A DNA stretch of 51,258 bases from Deinococcales bacterium (GTDB lineage Bacteria; Deinococcota; Deinococci; Deinococcales; JAAFIG01): contig JANXTZ010000077.1 of the NCBI GenBank assembly GCA_025352125.1, forward strand, positions 1-51,258, read 5' to 3'. Below are positions 17,886 through 26,296 of the stretch, one piece after another. Within the stretch, counting starts at the first letter, position 1, and each line of letters starts with the position of its first letter. The notes under the pieces are model-generated. The model worked only from the letters and a program-made list of their open reading frames with translations, was not told the origin of the DNA and did no database searches. The position numbers and the translations under genes were made by a program.

Positions 17886-19421
17886 ATGCCTTACAGCGTT
17901 GTGCATTTGTACGGACATGACCCGCTTGGCGAAAACATTGGTCAGTTTCGGCATCGGCTCGAGAATCCAATTGCGCTGTTTGCCAACGATCCCGAATTTA
18001 CAGTGTTTGGTTTGTCGGTTTTTGATCCCGATTTTACCCAGGTCGCGTTGGCGTGCGATTTATTGATTGTTCACGAATTGATCCGTCCCGAACTCGAGCC
18101 ATTGATGCTGCTGCGCCGAAATTCAGGCAAACCCACGCTCTACGAGATTGCCGATCAATTCTTGGCACTCGGGTCCTGGTTGCCTGCCAACAGTGCCATG
18201 TTGAGTCCAATCAACCAGGCTGCCATGCTCAATCTGGCGGCGTTGTCCGATGGAATCATTTTCTCTGCTTCAGATTTGGCACAAACGTTCGCTTCGCTTC
18301 ATTCAGTTCGGGTGGTGCTCGAGAATAATGTTGTGAAAATCCCAGAAGTCATGCCATCCAAACCAGATGGATTTATTTTTGGTTGGGCTGGCACGACCAC
18401 GCACCTTGCCGACCTTGAAAGTATCGTCCCAGAAATCACGGCTTTCTGTCAGCAACATCCCGACGTGACTTTTGCCATCATGGGCAACCGCGCCAAACTT
18501 GAGCCAATTTTTAAGGCTATTGCCCCGTCCCAACTCGAGTTTCGAGATTTTGGTACTTACGAGGATTACTTGAGTTTTTTGCAAACCTTGCATGTTGGCA
18601 TTGCGCCACTGCTGCCGAGCGCGTTTAACCGTGGTCGTAGCGATGTCAAATTTATCGAGTACACGGTTTGTGGGGTTGCCAGCATTCTTGGCAAAAGCGA
18701 AGTCTACAACCCTTATGGCGGTCACAGCGAAATGTTCGGCGATGGCGCAGAGTTGCTGGCGGCACTCGAGCGACTTTATACATCTTCCCAGGCTCGAGAA
18801 ACCCTTGCAAAACGTGCTTTGGCTTGGGTGAACGACCACCGCAGTCCAGATGCAATTCGCAGGCGGTACAAGCATTTGTACCGAAAATTGCTGGATCAAA
18901 AACCGCCTGCAATGCTTCCAGTCAGGGTGCTTGATGGCACGGATTTAAAAACCAAAATGCTGCAAGCTTGGGCAGCTTGGGAGGCAAAGAATCACATTGA
19001 AGCCTTGGAAATTGCTCAGGAACTTTGCGAACAGTACCCGCAGTGGCAGCAAGCCGCTTATGTCTTGATGTTGTGTCTGCATTCTCTCGAGCGTCACCCC
19101 GAAGTGCTGGAATTGGCAGGAAAGTTCACGCATTCAATTTATGACCCATTGATTGCCGGACTTGCGTATCAAGCGGCACAAAAAATTTCTCCAGACCAAG
19201 CCAAGGCGTTCATACCAAGACTCTCCAAGGTCGCCCGTTTAAGGCTCGAGATGAAAAAGGAAAGCCCGATGGTACAATTTGAGTCTATTTTGGAACACCA
19301 TCCTTACGATTTTTTTGCCCTCAAAGGATTGATTCACTGGCTACAGGACATCACTCCAACCAGCCAGCAATTGCCAGCTTTGCGCCAAAAGGCAGCACTT
19401 TTTTCTTTGGAAAATTCATGA
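17886..19421 (+). CDS. Glycosyltransferase (GT-B fold) with TPR-like tail
   Basis: 511 residues. The N-terminal about 330 residues look like a GT4-type glycosyltransferase: FGWAGTTTHLADLESIVP, a DFGTYEDYLSFLQTLHVGIAPL stretch and the FNRGRSDVKFIEYTVCGV segment that normally contacts the sugar nucleotide. The last about 150 residues form repeated helices (KMLQAWAAWEAKNHIEALEIA and on), TPR-like. The ATG is two bases after the methyltransferase stop and the stop overlaps the kinase start, so it belongs to the operon. It may glycosylate the mature peptide; the donor sugar is unknown. Confidence 0.8.
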   Translation: MPYSVVHLYGHDPLGENIGQFRHRLENPIALFANDPEFTVFGLSVFDPDFTQVALACDLLIVHELIRPELEPLMLLRRNSGKPTLYEIADQFLALGSWLPANSAMLSPINQAAMLNLAALSDGIIFSASDLAQTFASLHSVRVVLENNVVKIPEVMPSKPDGFIFGWAGTTTHLADLESIVPEITAFCQQHPDVTFAIMGNRAKLEPIFKAIAPSQLEFRDFGTYEDYLSFLQTLHVGIAPLLPSAFNRGRSDVKFIEYTVCGVASILGKSEVYNPYGGHSEMFGDGAELLAALERLYTSSQARETLAKRALAWVNDHRSPDAIRRRYKHLYRKLLDQKPPAMLPVRVLDGTDLKTKMLQAWAAWEAKNHIEALEIAQELCEQYPQWQQAAYVLMLCLHSLERHPEVLELAGKFTHSIYDPLIAGLAYQAAQKISPDQAKAFIPRLSKVARLRLEMKKESPMVQFESILEHHPYDFFALKGLIHWLQDITPTSQQLPALRQKAALFSLENS

Positions 19422-20380
19422 CCCAAGATTATTTGGTCTACGGTTGGCGGTTGCGTTCCGATATGGTTTTGCCCTGCGTAAAATGCTTGGAAGACAGCGA
19501 ACCTGATTGCATTATCCAAACCCTGGCACCGCTCGATCACGCTCAACCCAGCCCTCGTGATGTTGGAAAATTAATGCGCACAGACAGCTTGGAATCTGTC
19601 TGGCAAATCACCGAAGACCATTGGCGCGTCGAATATCATGACGCCCTCAGCCAGCACTGGTTGCGAATCGATTTTACTCAAGCTGGACGACAAATCACCA
19701 TCCATTTCACTCGAGATGCCATCGTTGAAAACATTCCATTTTTATTGCTGGCGGGTCTGTTCGCCCCAATTTTGTGGAAGGCAGGCAGGGTTTGTTTGCA
19801 TGGTGGTGTGGTCAATACAAACCAGGGCGGCATCCTGATTCTTGGTGATTCCGGCGCGGGTAAATCGAGCACCTTAACGGCGCTGCTTCAATTGGGTTGC
19901 GAGGTTCTGACCGATGATATTGCCGTGTTCGACCCCAGTCAACCCTGTGTCGTTTTTCATGGACCCAGCTATTTGCGTTTGTGGCACGATTCGGCAGTTG
20001 CACTGGGCATTGACCCAACCAGTTTGCCGCTTGTTTTTAGACCCGAAGAATTGGTGGGCAACAAACGTTATATTGAGTTAAAAAACCAGAATGCTGCCAC
20101 GTCGCTACAAATCAATAGAATTTATATTTTGGCGGTGCGTTCAAACATTGAACAACCCATCTTTTGCCTGTTGGCACCCGTTTTAGCCGTGCCTTATCTG
20201 TTAAAAAATCGGTTCAGAGGCTTGCGACTCGAGGAAGTTGTCTATGCGCAAGCACTTGGAGTTTGTGTTGCCTTGGCAAACCAATGCGCGGTTTACTTGG
20301 TGCAAACACCAGCGAATTTGGGTTCGCTGACCCGTATTGCCCAAGGGATTCTCGAGCAACCTGTTAAAAGTCTTGAATAA
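19418..20380 (+). CDS. HPr kinase-like (lasso peptide) kinase
   Basis: 320 residues with the HPrK/P-type P-loop GDSGAGKS at 143-150, the LHGG motif before it and the LTDD motif (about 164-167) after it. No HPr or PTS genes are nearby. In lasso clusters such as paeninodin, homologues phosphorylate a C-terminal serine of the precursor. The precursor here ends YSSN, so Ser54 or Ser55 are candidate sites. The ATG overlaps the glycosyltransferase stop by four bases. Last gene of the operon; no exporter gene is present. Confidence 0.85.
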   Translation: MTQDYLVYGWRLRSDMVLPCVKCLEDSEPDCIIQTLAPLDHAQPSPRDVGKLMRTDSLESVWQITEDHWRVEYHDALSQHWLRIDFTQAGRQITIHFTRDAIVENIPFLLLAGLFAPILWKAGRVCLHGGVVNTNQGGILILGDSGAGKSSTLTALLQLGCEVLTDDIAVFDPSQPCVVFHGPSYLRLWHDSAVALGIDPTSLPLVFRPEELVGNKRYIELKNQNAATSLQINRIYILAVRSNIEQPIFCLLAPVLAVPYLLKNRFRGLRLEEVVYAQALGVCVALANQCAVYLVQTPANLGSLTRIAQGILEQPVKSLE

Positions 20381-20499
20381 AGTCACGGTTTTAGCTATTG
20401 GCTGAAGAATTTTCACAAGCCGTACAAAACCCGTATTACACAATCGCAAGTTGTACTGCACAAGGTTTCTCGAGTTTGAAATTTTATGGCTTCTTGGCT

Positions 20500-20505
20500 T
20501 AAACT
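20500..20505 (+). promoter_or_regulatory. -10 box TAAACT, leaderless start of CAP gene
   Basis: TAAACT seven bases before ATG 20513, exactly where the signal peptide begins. Confidence 0.6.
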
Positions 20506-20512
20506 CGAATTC

Positions 20513-20971
20513 ATGAAATTACTGGCATTCCTGGCTTGTGTCCTTTTCTTCTCGGGTTTTGCCGACGCTCGAGTGAAGCGTGCAGGTACAACTCAACTTC
20601 AAAACCTGATCAATCAATCTCGAGCGTCTGGTGTGCGTTGCGCGGGTGGCGGTGGAGTACGTCTGGCTCGACTTGGCGGCAATAACTTGCTGGCTCTTGC
20701 CGCTCGAGGTCACGCTGCGAACATGAGCCGTTACGGTTTTGTTTCGCATTATTTTCGCGGTGTTGGACCGCGCATTCGAGTGCCACGGGCTGGCTATAAA
20801 TTCTCGAGAATGTCCGAAATCATTTTTAAAGGTTCGGGCGGGGCAAGTCGGGCGCTTCGTTGGTGGTTGCACAGCCCCGTGCATTGCCGTGCCATCATGA
20901 ACCCAAACTACCGTGAAATTGGTACGGCAGTGGTCGGAAATGCCTTTGTGGTGGTCATGGCAGCCCATTAA
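20513..20971 (+). CDS. Secreted CAP-domain (SCP/PR-1) protein
   Basis: Signal peptide MKLLAFLACVLFFSGFADA then a CAP domain to residue 152. Visible CAP signatures: LALAARGHAANMSRYGFVSH, the SEIIF segment with its Glu, and WWLHSPVHCRAIMNPNYREIGTA. These include the two His and Glu of the cavity. Bacterial CAP proteins are secreted, of varied or unknown role. The leaderless -10 box picks Met at 20513 over an upstream Met in frame at 20486. Confidence 0.88.
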   Translation: MKLLAFLACVLFFSGFADARVKRAGTTQLQNLINQSRASGVRCAGGGGVRLARLGGNNLLALAARGHAANMSRYGFVSHYFRGVGPRIRVPRAGYKFSRMSEIIFKGSGGASRALRWWLHSPVHCRAIMNPNYREIGTAVVGNAFVVVMAAH

Positions 20972-21024
20972 ACTCGAGGTTCGAGAATCAATCTCAAGCT
21001 TAACTGATTTTGGAAACTCACTGG

Positions 21025-21312
21025 CTACGGCAGATTTTCGCCAGCCACTTTATATGCGTCCGAGAGCGGTTGACCGATGCTGTGGGCAAACCAGATACGG
21101 ATTGCCGCTTTCGCGTCGGCTGCATCCATTTCGCCCCGCTCGACTTGCTCGAGCAGCGGCATGAGAGGCTGAATGGTTTGCAGAAATTTCGCAAGTTGGA
21201 TTTCCACAAAAGCGCTCATGTTCATGTCCATCGCCTGAAAGACCTGACGCGACTTTCGGTAAATGTCGGGGTCAACGGTCAGGTTGAGTCGAGCCTTGGT
21301 TGTTTTTCCCAT
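21025..21312 (-). CDS. Ribbon-helix-helix DNA-binding protein, orphan
   Basis: 95 residues. The N-terminus KTTKARLNLTVDPDIYRKSRQVFQAMDMNMSAFVEIQLAKFL is a ribbon-helix-helix fold, followed by a helical acidic tail. RHH proteins of this size are usually antitoxins or autorepressors, but no toxin gene lies beside it. A triple repeat overlaps its promoter, which suggests that it represses itself. Start fixed by a leaderless -10 box TATGCT. Confidence 0.8.
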   Translation of the reverse strand: MGKTTKARLNLTVDPDIYRKSRQVFQAMDMNMSAFVEIQLAKFLQTIQPLMPLLEQVERGEMDAADAKAAIRIWFAHSIGQPLSDAYKVAGENLP

Positions 21313-21315
21313 TCA

Positions 21316-21357
21316 GAAAGCATACGACAAGCATACAGATAGCTTATGTATGCTTTC
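21316..21357 (-). promoter_or_regulatory. Operator with three AAGCATAC half-sites
   Basis: AAGCATAC occurs at 21318-21325 and 21329-21336 (11 bases apart, one helical turn) and inverted as GTATGCTT at 21348-21355. The outer pair forms a perfect 10-base inverted repeat (21316-21325, 21348-21357). The first half-site contains the minus-strand -10 box TATGCT of the RHH gene, so binding there would block its promoter. Confidence 0.75.
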
Positions 21358-21482
21358 TTACGAAAAGCAGAATATTCTTGTTGCAATATCAGAAAAATCT
21401 GTTCACTTCGAGGCTCGAGCACAAATTAAAGCTCGAGGTTGGACATAAACTTTACTTGCCTACAGCTCGAATACCGACAAAC

Positions 21483-21507
21483 AAAAAAGGCGCACAAAAT
21501 GTGCGCC
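21483..21507 (-). terminator. Terminator of the sugar-ABC ATPase gene
   Basis: On the minus strand GGCGCAC-ATTTT-GTGCGCC followed by TTTTTT, about 20 bases past the stop. Confidence 0.85.
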
Positions 21508-21527
21508 TCGAGAATTACTTTTTAAAC

Positions 21528-22619
21528 TTAGCGTCCGATGGCGAGTTCTTTTTCCATGTCAAAGGCGTGCATCCGCGATTGATCGCAGAACAAGGTCACG
21601 GTGTCGCCAACTTTAACTTGGGCGTGACCATCCACTTTGGCAACCACGGTCTGACCGCCGATGTTGACCATCAGATCGGTTTCAGCACCGAGCGGTTCGA
21701 CCACTTCGATCACACCGGTCAAACGGTTTGCCCCGCCAGCAATGGTGGTTGAACCCTCCAAGCCCAAGTGTTCTGGGCGGATGCCGTACCAGACTTGCTT
21801 GCCGTTGTACGCAGACAAAGAATCGGCAAGCTTGCCCTGTGCCTCAACGCTAAAGCCATTGCCAGAAACAGTTTTGTTGTTGCAGGTGGCGGTCAAAAAG
21901 TTCATGCTTGGGCTGCCGATAAAGCCTGCCACAAACTTGTTCTTCGGGAAATCGTACAAGTTAAGCGGGGTATCGACCTGTTGAATAAAGCCGTCTTTCA
22001 TCACGACAATGCGCGTGCCCATCGTCATGGCTTCGATCTGATCGTGGGTCACGTAAATCGTGGTGGCTTTGAGGTTCTGGTGCAATTTGGAGATTTGCGA
22101 ACGCATTTCGACGCGCAATTTGGCATCCAAGTTTGAAAGCGGCTCGTCCATCAAAAAGACTTTTGGTTCGCGGACAATCGCACGACCCAGCGCCACACGT
22201 TGACGTTGACCACCCGAAAGCTCTTTTGGCTTGCGCTCGAGCAAGTGCTCGATTTGCAAGATTTTCGCGCCGCCACGCACACGCTGATCGATTTGATCCT
22301 TGGGCACTTTACGAAGACGCAAACCGAACGCCATGTTCTCGTAAACGTTCATGTGCGGATAAAGCGCGTAATTTTGGAAAACCATTGCGATGTCGCGGTC
22401 TTTTGGCGGCACGTCGTTCATGACGCGGTCACCAATCCGCAACACACCATCAGAAATCTCTTCCAGACCCGCGATCATGCGCAGGGTCGTGGATTTACCG
22501 CAACCCGAAGGTCCGACGAACACAATAAACTCGCCGTCTTCGACATTTAAATTGAAGTCAGTGACCGCCGTGGTCTTGCCGTAACGCTTGTAGATGTGCT
22601 CGAGTGCCATGTTCGCCAT
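21528..22619 (-). CDS. ugpC: Sugar ABC transporter ATP-binding protein (UgpC/MsmK/MalK type)
   Basis: ATPase that drives uptake of sugars or glycerol-3-phosphate. Walker A GPSGCGKST, Q-loop FQNYALYPH, signature LSGGQRQRVALGRA, Walker B VFLMDEPLSNLDAK and H-loop THDQIEAM are all present, followed by a C-terminal TOBE/OB regulatory region ending HAFDMEKELAIG. No permease or binding protein is nearby, so it is probably a shared ATPase serving several transporters. The start MANMALEHIYKRYGK (22619) is preferred over a 23-codon longer frame because AAAGGA precedes it. Confidence 0.92.
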   Translation of the reverse strand: MANMALEHIYKRYGKTTAVTDFNLNVEDGEFIVFVGPSGCGKSTTLRMIAGLEEISDGVLRIGDRVMNDVPPKDRDIAMVFQNYALYPHMNVYENMAFGLRLRKVPKDQIDQRVRGGAKILQIEHLLERKPKELSGGQRQRVALGRAIVREPKVFLMDEPLSNLDAKLRVEMRSQISKLHQNLKATTIYVTHDQIEAMTMGTRIVVMKDGFIQQVDTPLNLYDFPKNKFVAGFIGSPSMNFLTATCNNKTVSGNGFSVEAQGKLADSLSAYNGKQVWYGIRPEHLGLEGSTTIAGGANRLTGVIEVVEPLGAETDLMVNIGGQTVVAKVDGHAQVKVGDTVTLFCDQSRMHAFDMEKELAIGR

Positions 22620-23009
22620 GAGTGATGTCCTTTTTCTGCCCGCGCTCTCGTACACTGAAAATTGGTGTGTACGACTGGGGTCAATCACGAGAGGGTTTCT
22701 GCGACCGATACGCCATATTCAATTGTCATTGCTGACAGATCGTAGTCTATCAATTTTAGACTCGAGGTGCAAACGGGCTGTTCTAAACAATTCGAGTATT
22801 CGGATGTTGAAGGTTTTAGAGATTACGATGTTAACGTAATCCAATTAGGTTGCAGCAAGGAGCAGCATGGAAACCCAAACCTGGTATCTCGAGCTTTAAT
22901 GTTTTTTAAAATCCACATTCTGTCCTAGACAACGCTTACTTCAGGTAAAGTTTGCGATTTTAGGGAAAATCGCCTAGGCTACCCTGGCAATTATCTCACA
23001 GGAGGCTTC
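22620..23009. other. Intergenic region with palindromes and a tiny reading frame
   Basis: About 390 bases between divergent genes. It holds an inverted repeat GATTACG/CGTAATC (22821-22827, 22835-22841), a possible operator, and a 10-codon frame METQTWYLEL (22867-22899) behind a good AAGGAG. It also holds a perfect hairpin GCGATTTT-AGGG-AAAATCGC (22954-22973) about 36 bases before the protease start. The hairpin and tiny frame could form a leader controlling the protease gene. Confidence 0.45.
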
Positions 23010-24458
23010 ATGCCGAAATTACGACACTCTATTTGTTGCATTTTCCTATCCGCATTCTTGGCAAGTTGTGGTCAAAACAATGTCCCTTCTGGGGTGCAGG
23101 CTGATTTAGTTCCTGACACTTCCACAGAAATCACTGTGCAAGAACGAAAAGATTACGATGTACCAAAACCAAAAAAGGATTGGATCGAAGCCCTTAACAC
23201 GTTCGCCACAGATCATCCTGCTTTTGCTGGGTACGATTTTAGTGCTGACCGCAAAGAACTGATTTTTTATCTCGCCGAAAAACGCAAAGGTCAAAAAATT
23301 GAATTTGATTCCGAAGAATCTCGAGGACGCAAACTGGGTCATATGCGTAAAGAATTCCTCGAGTTGATTGACCGAAGCACGGGTTTCCCAGAGGTCACGA
23401 ACGGTCATGGCGTTACTGTTAATCCACGCTCATTGAAGTTGCAAAGTGTAAAATCTTCTTTGTCACTGGCTGATTTGAACGAGTACAGGGCGACACTTCA
23501 AGAGTTACTTTATTCTGGAAAAGCAAACAAACTTTCGATTGATTTTGCCCAAAACAAGATCAATCTTCAGGTTAATGATGAGGTATCTCAACAAATAGCG
23601 CTGAATTTCCTACGAATTAATTCTATTCCCGTCGAATTGGTCAATTTAACAATCGATGTAGAAAAACCCCTGAAAAATGTTTTCGACTCATTCAGACCCG
23701 CTCCTGGTGGCGTAGCCGTGTATTTTGGAACTTCGGTTAGCGGTGTCATATTAATCAATGCTTGTACACTAGGCTTACCAATACTTGCTGATGCAGTTGA
23801 AGGATATCTAACAGCATCACATTGTTCTTTCAAACAAGGAATAAGTGATGACGGAAGTGTACTTTTCCAAAAAAGCGAAATTATTGGCAATAAGACATTT
23901 GACAGTCCTTTATACGCTTGTACTAATATTGGAAGTCCAACACGTTGCCAAAATGCGGACGTTACTTTCTACAAATCTACAATTCCTTTTACTCGAGGGC
24001 GTATTATTTTACCTTCTGGTAATACTGGAAGTCTGTTAACTACTATTGCAGCAGATGGTAAAAGCGACGCTTATTATGATGTAACATCAGTCGCAGAACG
24101 TGTTGGAAATGGTGAAACTGTTTATAGTATTGGTTCTACAAGCGGAATCCGAAGTGCGACAGTAGTCAATTGGGATTCTGACATAGTTGGAAGTGCTGGT
24201 GTTCTTAAAAACATGGTAACAGCTTCTAACACCAGTTTTGGTGCTGGTTGTCAAGGTGATAGTGGAGGTCCTTGGTTTCAAATTACTGGAACAACAACTG
24301 CCAAATTCGCGGGGATTGTGTCAACTGGAAACACTCAGTTACCAAGGCGAATTCGTCTCGACGATTCGACAGCTCTCTGTTACTCAAACGTGTCTTTCTC
24401 ACCTGTAGCACAGATTAGGACTGCATTTCCTGGTCGCGTGTTCACATTTACAAGATGA
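23010..24458 (+). CDS. Secreted trypsin-like serine protease, lipoprotein
   Basis: 482 residues. Lipobox FLASC near residue 20 indicates lipidation. After an acidic propeptide-like region (about 30-225) comes an S1-type protease domain: TASHC holds the catalytic His, NADVTFYKS the Asp and GAGCQGDSGGPWF the Ser. The start has AGGAGG. The gene has about three CTCGAG sites in 1.4 kb and is visibly AT-richer than its surroundings, which suggests foreign origin. It overlaps the next gene by four bases (ATGA). Confidence 0.88.
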   Translation: MPKLRHSICCIFLSAFLASCGQNNVPSGVQADLVPDTSTEITVQERKDYDVPKPKKDWIEALNTFATDHPAFAGYDFSADRKELIFYLAEKRKGQKIEFDSEESRGRKLGHMRKEFLELIDRSTGFPEVTNGHGVTVNPRSLKLQSVKSSLSLADLNEYRATLQELLYSGKANKLSIDFAQNKINLQVNDEVSQQIALNFLRINSIPVELVNLTIDVEKPLKNVFDSFRPAPGGVAVYFGTSVSGVILINACTLGLPILADAVEGYLTASHCSFKQGISDDGSVLFQKSEIIGNKTFDSPLYACTNIGSPTRCQNADVTFYKSTIPFTRGRIILPSGNTGSLLTTIAADGKSDAYYDVTSVAERVGNGETVYSIGSTSGIRSATVVNWDSDIVGSAGVLKNMVTASNTSFGAGCQGDSGGPWFQITGTTTAKFAGIVSTGNTQLPRRIRLDDSTALCYSNVSFSPVAQIRTAFPGRVFTFTR

Positions 24459-24946
24459 AAAACTCATCGTTCCTTTTTTCCAATCATTGGTTAAAGCATG
24501 GTTTCGGATTGATATTCATTATATTTACTTTTCAGAGCCTTGGTGTAAGTGAAGTTGTAACAAACAATATGGGTATGACAGTCAGTTTAATAAATCAAAA
24601 AAGTCACTTAAGCTTTCAAATCAGTATCAAAAACAAAATGTCAACCAACTTAAGTTTGGTTTTTGGTGATTGCTCAGTGACCTATGTTGTTCAAGTAAGA
24701 AATAAACGCTTTACCTATCCCGAAAAACAGCCTTTTGCACCAGCACAAACATGCTCGTTGATTTTACGGAAAGCGATATTACAACCTTATCGTACTGGTG
24801 TGATTTATACGACAAGAATATATCCTGACCTCGAGAGTGCTCTTCTTAAAGCAAAAGGTTATTATTCTGGTGAATTTAGGTTTGAATTTTCAATACCCAA
24901 AAGTAAAAAAACGTTTCAACTCGTTTATAAGCGGCAACAACGCTAA
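24455..24946 (+). CDS. Secreted protein, possible BsuPI-like protease inhibitor
   Basis: 163 residues with an N-terminal hydrophobic segment (GLIFIIFTFQSLGVS) that looks like a signal or anchor. The rest is beta-rich: GMTVSLINQKSHLSFQISI, then NLSLVFGDCSVTYVVQVRN and FAPAQTCSLIL. The pattern of a hydrophobic strand, Asn-rich loop and later strand resembles BsuPI-type protease inhibitor domains, but the match is loose. Its start overlaps the protease stop, so the two are co-translated. AT-rich and with a single CTCGAG, like its partner. Confidence 0.6.
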   Translation: MKNSSFLFSNHWLKHGFGLIFIIFTFQSLGVSEVVTNNMGMTVSLINQKSHLSFQISIKNKMSTNLSLVFGDCSVTYVVQVRNKRFTYPEKQPFAPAQTCSLILRKAILQPYRTGVIYTTRIYPDLESALLKAKGYYSGEFRFEFSIPKSKKTFQLVYKRQQR

Positions 24947-24965
24947 CAAAGTCAATCAAAAATGC

Positions 24966-24999
24966 AAACGCCCGAATAGAATCACTATTCGGGCGTTTT
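24966..24999 (+). terminator. Strong bidirectional terminator
   Basis: CGCCCGAATAG pairs with CTATTCGGGCG around a five-base loop, flanked by A-run and T-run. It sits between convergent genes and can serve both. Confidence 0.9.
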
Positions 25000-25011
25000 G
25001 ATGCTCGAGTT

Positions 25012-26226
25012 TTAATCCTTCACAAGTTCAATATCGGAGAGTTCATGCCACGGCAAACCCCATTTGTTCATGGCTTCCATGAACGGGTCTGGATTAAATT
25101 GCTCCATGTTCCACACCCCTGGTTTCATCCAAGTCCCCTCGAGCATCAGCATTGCGCCGATCATGGCTGGAACACCTGTGGTGTACGAGACGCCCTGGGC
25201 TTGAACCTCGAGATAACACTGGTGATGGTCGCAGACGTTGTAAACAAAATGGACTTTGGGCTTGCCATCTTTGATGCCCTTGATTTGCACACCAATGCAG
25301 GTTTGCCCGGTGTAATTTTCCGCCAGCGATTCGGGCGCGGGCAGCACGGCTTTCAAGAATTCTATCGGCGCGACTTGCATTCCGCGAAAGTTGATCGGTT
25401 CAATGCTGGTCATGCCGATTCCCTCGAGCACCGATAAGTGCTTGATGTACGCCTCGCCGAAGGTCATCCAGAATCTGGCACGTTTGAGGGTCGGGAAATG
25501 CTTGACCAGACTCTCGAGTTCTTCGTGGTAGAGCACAAAACTCTTGCGGGTTTGAACGCGGGGGTAGTAAATGTCCTGACTGATCTCGAGCGGTGTGGTT
25601 TCGACCCACGCGCCGTTTTCCCAGTAACGTCCGTTGGCGGTGATCTCGCGGATGTTGATTTCTGGGTTGAAATTGGTGGCGAACGCCTTGCCGTGGTTGC
25701 CGTTGTTGCAGTCCACAATGTCCATGTATTGAATCTCGTCGAAGTGATGTTTGGCTTGCCATGCGGTGTAGACGTTGGTCGCGCCAGGGTCGAAACCCGA
25801 ACCCATCAGTGCCATCAGTCCAGCCGCCTGGAAGCGTTCCTGGTACGCCCATTGCCAGGAGTATTCAAATTTGGCAACGTTTACGGGTTCGTAATTGGCG
25901 GTATCCAGGTAATGCACACCAGTCTCGAGGCAGGCGTCCATGATTGTTAGGTCTTGGTAGGGCAGCGCGAGGTTCATGACCATTGCGGGTTTGTATTCTT
26001 GAATCAGTTTGACGAGTTCTGCAACGTTATCGGCATCCACTTGCGCGGTGGTGACTTTGGTGCTCGAGTTCGGAAAATACTGTTTAATTTCTGCGGCGAT
26101 CTTGTCGCATTTGGCTTTGGTGCGGCTGGCGATCATGAGTTCCGTAAACACGCTGTCGTTTTGCGCACATTTTTTGGCGACCACGCCGCCCACGCCGCCC
26201 GCACCAATCATTAACACTCGAGCCAT
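25012..26226 (-). CDS. Carboxynorspermidine synthase / saccharopine dehydrogenase family
   Basis: 404 residues, the length of carboxynor(spermidine) dehydrogenases. An N-terminal Rossmann motif GAGGVGGVVA (residues 8-17), then IASRTKAKCDKI, a HYLDTANYEP stretch, GSGFDPGATNVYTAWQAKH, DCNNGNHGKAFATNFNPE and a C-terminal SYTTGVPAMIGAMLML segment match the Vibrio carboxynorspermidine synthase layout. It would make carboxynorspermidine or carboxyspermidine for polyamines; the decarboxylase partner is not here. TTGGAGG supports the start. Confidence 0.88.
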   Translation of the reverse strand: MARVLMIGAGGVGGVVAKKCAQNDSVFTELMIASRTKAKCDKIAAEIKQYFPNSSTKVTTAQVDADNVAELVKLIQEYKPAMVMNLALPYQDLTIMDACLETGVHYLDTANYEPVNVAKFEYSWQWAYQERFQAAGLMALMGSGFDPGATNVYTAWQAKHHFDEIQYMDIVDCNNGNHGKAFATNFNPEINIREITANGRYWENGAWVETTPLEISQDIYYPRVQTRKSFVLYHEELESLVKHFPTLKRARFWMTFGEAYIKHLSVLEGIGMTSIEPINFRGMQVAPIEFLKAVLPAPESLAENYTGQTCIGVQIKGIKDGKPKVHFVYNVCDHHQCYLEVQAQGVSYTTGVPAMIGAMLMLEGTWMKPGVWNMEQFNPDPFMEAMNKWGLPWHELSDIELVKD

Positions 26227-26296
26227 AAGTTTTCCTCCAATAGAATTTTGAGATTGTGTTCTTGCTGCCGTGCAAGATTATCATGTCGCTCGAAGT

